From assembly GCA_036435485.1 (NCBI GenBank), contig CM071597.1, forward strand, positions 54,171,881 to 54,235,880: a stretch of 64,000 nucleotides of DNA. Reading direction: 5' to 3'. Both the position numbers and the translations under genes were made by a program. Positions within the stretch are counted from its first letter, which is position 1. The number at the start of each line of letters is the position of its first letter. The stretch is from Saposhnikovia divaricata. Taxonomy: Eukaryota; Streptophyta; Magnoliopsida; Apiales; Apiaceae. Positions 45,251 through 54,700 of this stretch are shown here, in pieces. The notes beneath the pieces are model-generated. The model was not told the origin of the DNA, did no database searches, and saw only the letters and a list, made by a program, of their open reading frames with translations.

Positions 45251-46370
45251 ATAGTACAACCATTCTAAGCTGGAACTGCAGAGGCTGTAACAACTCGATT
45301 ACAAAGAGAAATATTCGTTCGTTCATCTCCGAAACAAAGCCACAAATACTTCTTCTCCAGGAAACAAAGTGTTCACAATGGGATACTTCTCTTCAAGACT
45401 CAATATGGGATTAGAAAGGGCACGAATGGATATACTCTCCAAATGAAGGGCAATCAGGTTGAATGCTCACTTCATGGGACCATAAACACCTTACCTTAGT
45501 AAACTCGTTGGTAAAACGTCACTGGATTTGGGCTAGATGGGTGCTAAAGGGAAATAACTCGTCACACTGTAACTGCATCAATCTTTACGGACCTCACAAA
45601 TAGAGCAAAAAAAGACAGGTATGGGAAGAACTAGCTAAAATTATTCAAGTTTTCTATGATGAGCCCATTTGCATAGTAGGAGACTTTAACTGCATAGAAA
45701 ACGAAGACGACCGGGTAAACTGTACATATAGAAGGAAGGACATAAAAGACTTTGTTGACTTCAAAAACGTCAACGACTTAAGTGAGGTACAACTAGGTAA
45801 CTACAAATACACATGGTTTGGCCCGAATGCGAAATGTAGCAGACTGGACAGGGCGGTAATAAACACTTCGTGGCTATCATCAGGCGTATGGTCTCTCAGA
45901 GGGCTAGGTAAAAAAAGCTCGGATCACATAGCAATAAGCTTGAGCACAAACTGTTACAACTAGGGTAAGAAACCATTTAGATCCTTCAACATTTGGCTAC
46001 AAAACAAAGACCTAACCACAAAAGTTGCAAAGACTCTACAGTCCATGAACGTGGCAGATTTAAATCCCCAGGAAAAGATTAAATCTATCAAGAGAACCCT
46101 CGGAAGTTGGAATAACGGTCAAGGGAACGTGGAGATAATATCTCAATGTTGGAAAAAAGAATAAATGAGCTCGACCAACATAAACATCTAACCACGGTTC
46201 AACTACAGCATAAAAGAGAAATGGAAAGCCAACTGCAGGAAGCGTACACAACATGGGATGGAATGCTAAAACAGAAGTCGAGACTAAATTGGGCAACACA
46301 GGGGGACGCAAATACAAAATTCTTCCACAAATATGTGAAATAGAGGCAAAAAAATAACCACATTCATGGA
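45247..46370 (+). pseudogene. LINE ORF2, endonuclease domain
   Basis: From the ATG at 45,247 the apurinic-endonuclease-like domain is readable in one main frame: ILSWNCRGCNN, LLLQETKC, IVGDFNCIEN, SRLDRAV and KKSSDHIAIS, the classic N, E, D-N and D-H motifs. Several in-frame stops occur (near 45,412, 45,460, 45,600 and 45,962). The domain nicks target DNA in intact elements. The part 46,146-46,343 (MLEKRINELDQHKH) is the linker before the reverse transcriptase. Confidence 0.78.
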
Positions 46371-48212
46371 GTGAGCTGGGAAGGTAGGTGGCTTACAAAA
46401 CCAGAAGAGGTAAAGGCGGCCTTTTTCAATCACTACTGCGTTTTTTTCAGAAGACCAGAAGCAGAAAGGGCATTCACCCTTGGCACATTAATCAAGAAGA
46501 AAATAACACTGAGCCAAGTTACCTCAATGGAAAGAGAGTTCACTACGGAGGAACTATTTCTAGCACTACAAGAAATGGGACCTAACAAAGCTCCAGGTCC
46601 GGACGGTGTGACAACAGAGCTCATAAAAAAGTTCTGGCACCTATTGCACAAGGACTTCACCAAAATGGCATCCAATTTCAACCTCAATGCCTTTCTCCCA
46701 GCTGGTATAAACTCATATTTTGTTACTCTGATTCCTAAAGTTAGTAACCCTAGACTTGTCACGGAATACAGGCCTATAAGCCTTATCAACTGCTCACTCA
46801 AAATTCTACTGAAAACACTATCAAACCGTCTCAGAAACGTGATGCAAGACATAATTTCAGAAGAACAATCTGCGTTTCTAAAAAAAATAAACATCACTAA
46901 AAGTGTCATAATAGCAGTAGAGGCAGCGCATAGTATACAATCAAACAAGACAGAAGGAATCATAGTCAAACTCGACTTTGAGAAGGCGTTCGATTCGGTT
47001 AGTTGGGCTTTTCTTTCTCAATCCATGTCAAATTTTGGATTCAGGCGGAAGTGGATTTCATGGATAAACTCAATACTTAACACCTCAGGGTTGGCTATAC
47101 TAGTTAATGGAACCCAATAACAGAATTTAATCCACTAAGAGGACTACGTCAGGGTGACCCAATGTCACCGTTACTCTTCAACATAATAGGTGAGATCCTT
47201 CACCTATTAATAGAAAAAGCTACAGAGGTGGGAATAATAGAAGGAATATCACTGGGAAACGGCCCGTGCCTCACTCATCTCCAATTCGCAGATGATTCCA
47301 TAATATTCATTAAAGCATCCACACAATCATGTAAAGGACTAAAGAATATCCTCAAAATTTTCAAGATGCTGTCTGGCCTGCAAATCAATTATGGGAAAAG
47401 CTTTCTTTACACAGGATCGCAATTTAGCAACAGTAAAACGGAATGGGCTAATATAATTGGGTGCAAAGAAGGGAGGTGGCCACTTTCATACCTAGGGGTT
47501 AACATAGGCAAGTCCACAAAATCAAAGAAATTCTGGGTTCCAATTACGACCAAGGTAAAAACCTCCCTCTCCTTATGGCGAAGTAAATTTCTAAACAAAC
47601 AAGGCCGGTCTATACTCATAAAATCCACAATTAATAGTATTCCTATCTAATGGATGAGTATTTTCAAAATGCCAAGGAGTGTGATCAAGGAAATAGACAT
47701 CATCAGGAAAAAGTTTTTCTGAGGTGAGATGAATAGATTAGATCAACCAACTCGAAAACTACACTCGATAAGATGGGAGGTAATATGTGCAAAGAAAGAG
47801 AATGGAGGACTTGTCCTTGGGAATTTAGAACTACGAAATGCTGCTTTACTGGGTAAGTGGGGTTGGAAATTTCAATCGGACAAGAAAAAGCTATGGCATC
47901 GTCTCCCTCTCAAGCAAATACGGAGATCTAAAATTAGCTATAACACATCAAAGAACCTCATTATCTCCATTCATGAATGGCCTAGCAAACATGCAGCAAC
48001 AGACGGAGCAAATTGTTTTCCACCAAGCAGACTACAAATGGAAACTTAGGAATGGTGAATCAGTAGACTTTTGGAATGACTCCTAGCATCAACAAGGAAT
48101 TCTAAAAAATTGCTATGAAAGGCTGCATCAACTAGTGATAAACAAGCATACATCGGTCAAAGATTTCTTATCCAATGAGGATATTGTAGCAAACCCAAAG
48201 TAGAGGAGGCCT
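46371..48212 (+). pseudogene. LINE ORF2, reverse transcriptase domain
   Basis: Open pieces at 46,371-47,120, 47,162-47,650 and 47,729-48,049 are separated by a frameshift near 47,118 and stops. Non-LTR motifs in order are: NKAPGPDGVTTE; TLIPKVSNP and YRPISLINC; VKLDFEKAFDSV (first catalytic Asp); LRQGDPMSPLLF; LQFADDSIIF (catalytic FADD); and YLGVNIG. All catalytic residues are still present despite the breaks. It then runs through the thumb region to the zinc-binding part. Confidence 0.85.
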
Positions 48213-49375
48213 TTGAGGGGATGGGAGCTGGACGAAGTTGAATCTCTTGACAGACTACTTAGAAACACCAACCTAAAAACAGGAAATGACATACTTCAGT
48301 TGAAGGAGATGAAAGGCGCATACCAAACGAAAGTAATCTATGATCAATTGGAATCCGAAGTTGCATCTATAGGCCCGTGGGACTGCATTTGGCGCCTTAA
48401 AATCCCACCTAAAATCAAATTCTTCCTATGGCAATGTGCTCACAAAATCTTACCAACACTAGCATTTCTCAACAGAAGAGGAATCGACACCACCACCACA
48501 TGCAAATGGTGCAAAGAACAGCCGGAAGATATCAATCACTTAATGTGGACATGTCAACTGGCACAGACAGCATGGAGCATTTTTTATAGATTGACAGAGA
48601 TAAAATTAGACCATTCACAGACCTTCGACCTAACAACATGTCTTAAACAAATCAAAGGTAAACATATCAAATCAGGTAGCCAGGTATGTTTTGTATGGAT
48701 TCTATGGTCCTTATGGCTAGCTCGAAATGATCTATTGTATAACAATATCAAGATCTCCAACACAAACTTGGAATTCATCATCAAATTCAAAGCATACAAA
48801 TGGTGCGAGGCTGCAAACCTACTATCTACAGGGCATGAAAATATATGGAGTTGCTTCCCTTCACAACCTCTCTACAATCACAACACATGGTCAAAATGGA
48901 AACTAGCTGAATCATGGTTATCAATCTCTGAGTATTTATGCTTCACAGATGGAGCGTGGAGGTTAAATAATCTAAAACAGGTGGAAGCAGGTATAGGGGG
49001 CTTCATAATGGATACAAACAAGAGAGCAATCTTCATCTTTTCCAGGCCAACAAATAAAGGCACAACAAGAAAAACGGAGGAAGAGGCAATGTCTTACTTA
49101 GTGTCAGCAATAGAAAAGAGCTTACTCGTAAAAAAGCACTTCACTTTATTTATGGACTGTAGTAGGTGGTCAATAATTTGAATAAACTAAAAAGTGGCAT
49201 CGTTACTAACCCAGTCAATATCCACTTGAGTAATGAGCTTCTACGCAATAGTAACTTCGTATCGATCGCAAGAGAATACAACACGGAGTCAGATTGGCTT
49301 GCCAAACAAGAAAGGTGTAGAACAAAATTACTTGCAGGATGGTTGCATGGAGATATTCTAAATGTAATCACGTAA
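48213..49375 (+). pseudogene. LINE ORF2, zinc-binding and RNase H domains
   Basis: The piece 48,213-49,181 has the plant LINE zinc-binding motif (WRLKIPPKIKFFLWQ, then CKWCKEQPEDINHLMWTC) and an RNase H domain with D (CFTDGAW), E (KTEEEAMSYLV) and D (LFMDCSR). The last motif (YNTESDWLAKQ) lies in another frame at 49,166-49,375, so a frameshift occurs near 49,170. Plant L1 elements are known to carry such a C-terminal RNase H. All four acidic positions appear present. Confidence 0.82.
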
Positions 49376-49884
49376 ACACTCAAGCGCAAGGAGCAGCCCA
49401 GCACTAGCCAAACCGGATGTGACCTAGACCAACAGCCTTTGTAAAGCCCATCACTATCTTAGCACCTGTCTAAACCATTAAGACAAACCCAGGCCCAACT
49501 TGTACATCGAGCGGAAAAGGATTTTAGAACATTCAAGGGGAGAAATTATAACGCTATTAAATAAAGGTTCAAATCTGGGAGCATATCTGAAGAGTTAAGA
49601 GGGAGCACTTATGGTAAACACTATATTACTAGGTTATTGGGTAGCATCTTTGAAATATTGCAAGAAGTGAACTCGGCCAGGAGCAATAGGAATAAAGGAT
49701 AGCATATAAACGGCAATATGAGTTGTATTTAAAGCTATAATCATCCCTCCAGGTTTTAAATTAGCAGCCATAACTCAAGGTGGGTAAAGATAAGTAAGGT
49801 GTCACTGTAGATGATAGATATGGGTGGAGAGGTTGAGCTCATTTAATCACGTCTTCATTACAGCAAATAAGGTATTAGATGGCC
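49376..49884 (+). other. LINE sequence between ORF2 and the extra RNase H-like ORF
   Basis: No ORF and no internal A-tail. It carries short direct similarity to neither ORF. The lack of an A-tail or target duplication here argues that the extra ORF belongs to the same inserted unit. Confidence 0.4.
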
Positions 49885-49892
49885 TATATATA
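49885..49892 (+). promoter_or_regulatory. TATA box upstream of the RNase H-like ORF
   Basis: TATATATA in the context GGCCTATATATACACTC lies 55 bp before the ATG at 49,940, with a C/A-rich leader between them. This is a good plant core promoter layout. Confidence 0.55.
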
Positions 49893-49939
49893 CACTCAAA
49901 ACAACAGAAGAACAACAAATAACCTCATCTTCTCAACCA

Positions 49940-50719
49940 ATGGCTTATCACTGGATCCCTCCACCTCCTGGAATGCTCAAGATCAACGTGCACGGAACCT
50001 CATCTCGACATGCTTCTGTCCTGGGGTTCCGCACAGGGATCGGAGCTGCGTATAGAGACTCAGAAGGTGTTCTCAAACACCTAACCATCGGTGTATTCCC
50101 ACAGCTGTCACCACTTGGAAACCAGATGTGGGCTATCTACATAGCTCTCCGGCGCGCCTTCAAACTCGGCTATCGCGATGTGATCTTAGAAACTGATAAT
50201 CTTGAAGCATTCCTGGTGGTCAAGAACTTTCATGTTGGTGCACCTGCAGGCGTCTATCACCTCGCAACCCAGATAGATATTCTACTAAGAGACAGAAGGT
50301 GGTTCTGCATGATTGCATACATCGTCCCAAGCCGTAACAAGGTTGTCAGATTTCTCTCAAAACTGGGGAAAAGAACATGTGATATGTTATACACTTGCAA
50401 TAGGCCAGCGGGTGGAGTTGAAGAACTATTGGATTGGAACATGGGAATGGGAATCGATGATCCAAGCTACCAAGACATCATGGTACCGGATGGAGCACCA
50501 AGTCCAGTTGATTCTGAGGAAGGATTACTACCATCAGACCAAACAGAGGAGATGGGGCTAGGTCAGATTGATGCCCCTACACACGTCCAGTTAGACAGAG
50601 AGACAGATGCTGACAACAACGTTGAGGACGTTCAGATGGAGGAGGTCATTCACGGGGGGATTGCAGCTGCGGAGCACTCATGGTTTATGGGTGATAACCC
50701 AGTTGCAGCAGCTGCATAA
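49940..50719 (+). CDS. RNase H-like protein, intact, within the LINE 3' region
   Basis: The single-exon ORF of 259 codons has its ATG in good plant context (CCAATGGCT). Residues 5-160 follow the plant RVT_3/RNase H-like fold: WIPPPPGMLKINVHG, GIGAAYRDSEG, IALRRAFKLGY, VILETDNLEAF, YIVPSRNKVVRFL. The first catalytic Asp is His here (NVHG), the usual Glu before the helix is missing, and the final N-x-x-A/D motif is altered, while the Asp in ETDN remains. Catalysis is therefore unlikely; nucleic-acid binding is possible. Residues 165-259 are acidic and disordered-looking. It is open while the LINE's own ORFs are broken, has its own TATA box, and sits inside the LINE's target duplications. Confidence 0.7.
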   Translation: MAYHWIPPPPGMLKINVHGTSSRHASVLGFRTGIGAAYRDSEGVLKHLTIGVFPQLSPLGNQMWAIYIALRRAFKLGYRDVILETDNLEAFLVVKNFHVGAPAGVYHLATQIDILLRDRRWFCMIAYIVPSRNKVVRFLSKLGKRTCDMLYTCNRPAGGVEELLDWNMGMGIDDPSYQDIMVPDGAPSPVDSEEGLLPSDQTEEMGLGQIDAPTHVQLDRETDADNNVEDVQMEEVIHGGIAAAEHSWFMGDNPVAAAA

Positions 50720-51035
50720 CTGATAGCCAAGCTTTAAGTCGCGTTCAACCTATCTAAAAACCTAAAGAGGGATGTCCTCTATTAGTTGAACGTAGGACAA
50801 TATGTATTACCTAGCTAGCTCCAAGCTTAGGTCTTGTTTTGTGAAGTTGTGTAGGTCAGTGTCGACCGAGGTTAGGTCAGTGTAGTTCGAGGTTTCCAAT
50901 GACATGTGGCCATGATGTAAGTTGTAGTTCTTGTATCTACATGGTGATGTTGTAGGCGTCACGCCAATCTGCTTTTCCCAACGAGCTCCACACTCGTTAT
51001 TTTCTAATGCATTTTGAATTATCCAAAAAAAAAAA
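50720..51035 (+). other. 3' end of the LINE with A-tail
   Basis: A non-coding tail ends ATTATCC followed by 11 A (51,025-51,035). The right target duplication starts at 51,038. Confidence 0.75.
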
Positions 51036-51055
51036 TTGTTTAGTACTCATTTTAT

Positions 51056-51322
51056 AATTTCATTATTATTAAATTTAACACCTTTTTCCTGACAAAAAAA
51101 AAAATAAAAATTGAACACCTTTTTTAATAGAATGACCTTAAAACAGAAGAGGCTAGGCAGGCGCTAATTTAATTCGAACACCGATTTCACTAATAATTTT
51201 GGCGCGATTTTAGAAAATTACTACTTGTGTACAAATAATTATACACACACACACAACCCACACCTTGACTCATCTCAAACGATTTACCCATTTTTAGATC
51301 CCAATCTGTTTCTTCACAATTC
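51056..51322 (+). promoter_or_regulatory. Upstream region of the host gene, with an E2F-type site
   Basis: The 267 bp between the LINE target duplication and the ATG must contain the proximal promoter and 5' UTR. TTTGGCGC at 51,198-51,205 fits the E2F consensus TTTSSCGC. A (CA)n run follows at 51,240-51,258. No clear TATA box is seen. Confidence 0.5.
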
Positions 51323-51690
51323 ATGGATGATTTCGTACCCTCATTCTCTCTAGGTATTGATTTTGACCTCGATTCGGAGCCCCAATTCGACGACCCACCA
51401 CCCGACCCAGCTGTTGCACACCCGCCTGTAAACATTTCCCCCAAATTTGATGATGATGATGATGTTTTTCAGTCACCGGTTCCTGACCCGAATACCCGCC
51501 CGAGTTTGAAGCGGCTCCGACGGGGTCCCACCGCACCCAAACGACAAGTGACTTGGTGTAATGTTGATGATGAAATTGAGGATTTCTCTTCTGATGATTA
51601 CTGTATGTATGCTCCCTCTCTTTTTCGATTTACTTTTTTTTTTATTTAATACAAATACTTCTTGTGACTACATTTTAATCTGTGTGTATT

Positions 51691-51774
<84 letters not shown>

Positions 51775-54700
51775 AAAACTAATCCATTTTTAGAGAGAGA
51801 GAAAAACTAATTTATTTTTAGGGAGACCAAAACTAATCCATTTTTACGGAATAGACAAAACTAATCCATTTTTACGAAATAGACAAGTGAAACTGATCTT
51901 TATACGATAACATGCTATAGCAGTAAGACATTTCAACCATTACTAGATAGTGGTGTATGTGGATGGATGGTTGTTACTTTTGTAGAGATTAAATGGAACT
52001 TGTGCATATTATTGACTAGTGTTTCTTGGCATCTATACTATCTATACTATAGTAAGTGAAAGGGGTATAATTTGTAGTTTGGTTATCCCCAATTCACAAC
52101 CGTTAGATCTTCAACTCAAATAAATCATGACCGTTAGATACAACAATACTAAAAGTTGGAGGTCTAAGGTTCGAATCCCGCCAACAACATTTTAAAAGTC
52201 TCCCATCATTTTAAAATTTAGATTTAATACTAAAAATTATTTTTATACAAAGGTTTAAAATTTGAATTCTCCCAACATATTAAAAGTAATGTTTATATTA
52301 TTATAAGTGGGTATTAGTGATTTGCAACAAAATTGCTTGCTTTAGGGTTTGTTTGGATAGGGGGTTGTGGAGGGAAGGGTTGAGTTGACTTAGGTTAGGT
52401 TGGGTTGGATTCGTTGGTTGACATGGGTTGAACCCTTATCTTGTTTGGATGCAAGGATTGAGTAGGGAGGGGTTCAACCTTTGTCTTGTTTGGATAAAGG
52501 GCTAGATGGGTGTTGAATATGTAAATTTTATAATAATTTTTAAAAAAAATAAAACTAAATATATTTAAAATTTTGAAAATTAAAATATTAAAATGTAGTA
52601 ATATAACAGTAGTAATCCAACTTTTAATTTAGTAATGTAATGTAATTTTTCATCTAACAATATTATTTATACTCACACTTTTAAAAAAAGCAATTTTATT
52701 TATATTCAAATTTAATATTAATTACTAATGTCTATTAATTCACTTAGTTATTTGTTATGCATTAGAAACTATAACATAACTGGAGTATCGAACAAGTAAA
52801 TTTGGTAGTTAAATTAGTGGGCCTTAATGTCATCCAACATCAGAATGGTGGACAAATTTCACTCTGTATGGCGCTGCAGCTCAAGTCACAACATCCCGAT
52901 TTGGGTTGTTGGAACACTACCCATTTTCAATTGAATAATCATCCCTCACAAATCCCTTGTCAACCTCTGCGAACCCAACATTCCCATTTCAATTTTTTCC
53001 AAATGAGGGTTGTAAAATTTCAACCCTTCCCAACCCAACCCAACCCTCCCTCACCCCCAATCCAAACAGATCCTTAGTAGTTGGGTTATTGTATGCATTT
53101 CAAATGTTACATGAGATCATGTCCAATGCTAGTCTTGAATACATATGAGATCAAAAAGTAAATTTTGGTGTGGTACCAAGTAGATCTATGTTTAACTAAG
53201 TTTTCAACCTTTTTACCTTTACATGCACTTTATATATTGTCACCATTGCTTTATTTATTCATTTCTTTTCATTTTGTCACTTGCATGCGTGTGTGGCAAT
53301 TATAGCAACTTCTATGTGACTATACTTGGTTCCATATTTAGAACCAACTAAACTATAACATTTTTCTAGTTTAGAACGCAAGACAATTCCAGTGGTAGTG
53401 CTAAAATATGTATAGCTATTGCTATATTTTGAAATCAAAAAGTGAATTTTGATGTTAAAATAAAACTTATACTCCAGTGTATAGTTTTAAAATGTCACCA
53501 AAAATATCCAAATAAAGCTATATTTCAACTACCTAATCTTTAAATGCACAATTATGTTTGTCACTATTCCTTTAATAATTCATTTCCCTCTTGTTGCCTT
53601 GTTACCTACTTGCATGCTTATGTGCCAATTATGGCAACATCTATATCTGGTTCTATATTTAATACCAAGTATAGCATTTTGCATCCAGTAGCACCCGTGC
53701 ATTTTTTTTTCTTGGGTGCAATACTATAGAAATAGCACCACTTTTAACATCACCAATGAACTTGCTCTGAAATAGAAAAATTGTGTACTTACTAGAACCA
53801 AGTATAGATGTTGCTAATTAATTGCCACGTAAGAAAACAAGTGGAAAGATATGAGGAATATGTATAATTAAAAACTAGCATACATATTTAAAATATAGAT
53901 AGTTGCAATTTGGTACTATTTAGAGTTATTTGGTGCCCATTTTAATATTATGCATTGGACTACAATTTCTATTTTAGCATCAAAAGTTGCTTTTTGGTTT
54001 TATTATGTAGCAATAGCTAGATGTATTGGAGCACTAGCATGCATTGTTCATGCTCTAACACCAAAAAGTGAATTTTAGTGCTAAAATAAAACTTGAACCC
54101 CAATGCATAGTTTTAAAACAAAACCATGTTAACTCTAAATAGAACCATATTGTATCTATTCATACATGCAAAATTGCATGCTAGCATTTAATTGTATATT
54201 TTCCATCTTTTTTTCCACTTGGATGCTCATGCGGCAATTGTAGCAACATTATGCTTGGTTCTATATTAATAAAATAGGACCAAGTATATCAAAATGCTAT
54301 TACATCCATGTTTAGCATTGCACTGGAGAGGTGTATTTTGAATTTAATGTCAAATTATGAAGATAGCTTCGCATTGAACGGCCTCTCATTTGTATTTTTA
54401 TCTTTTACAGCTGATGAACTCCCATCTACACAGTACAAATCTGTGTGCAGGAGTTCCAAGTTGTCATTGCCTAAACATGGAGTTTTGAGTTCTCAGTCGT
54501 CAAAGAAAAGAAAAGATGTTACAAATACTCCATTTTCTGCTGATGTGAATAGAAGCAGCAACGATGTTCTGTTCCCAAAGTTAACTGTTAGTCCTCTAAG
54601 AAAATTCCAATTGATTGATTCTGATTCTGATTTTGACGATCCCACTGGAAATGGCTGTGCTAATGTAAACATCAGTAAACCTAGTTCATCTTCAAAGTCA

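Larger units (their letters stand above)
43158..51055 (+). mobile_element. Full-length L1-type LINE with 18-bp target duplications
   Basis: The words at 43,158-43,175 and 51,038-51,055 (GTTTAGTACTCAATTTAT and the same with one change) flank a unit that ends in an 11-bp A run (51,025-51,035). This is the signature of target-primed insertion, so the element spans about 43,176-51,035 (7.9 kb). On the plus strand it carries a GA-rich leader, ORF1 (43,365-45,250), ORF2 with endonuclease, reverse transcriptase, zinc-binding and RNase H domains (45,247-49,375), and an additional intact RNase H-like ORF (49,940-50,719). ORF1 and ORF2 are broken by stops and frameshifts. It lies 268 bp upstream of the start codon of the host gene at 51,323. 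Confidence 0.85.

Noticed and set aside
52150..52185. tRNA gene or SINE at GGTTCGAATCCC in intron 1
   Set aside because: Only a B-box-like word is present; no A box or cloverleaf upstream at proper distance.
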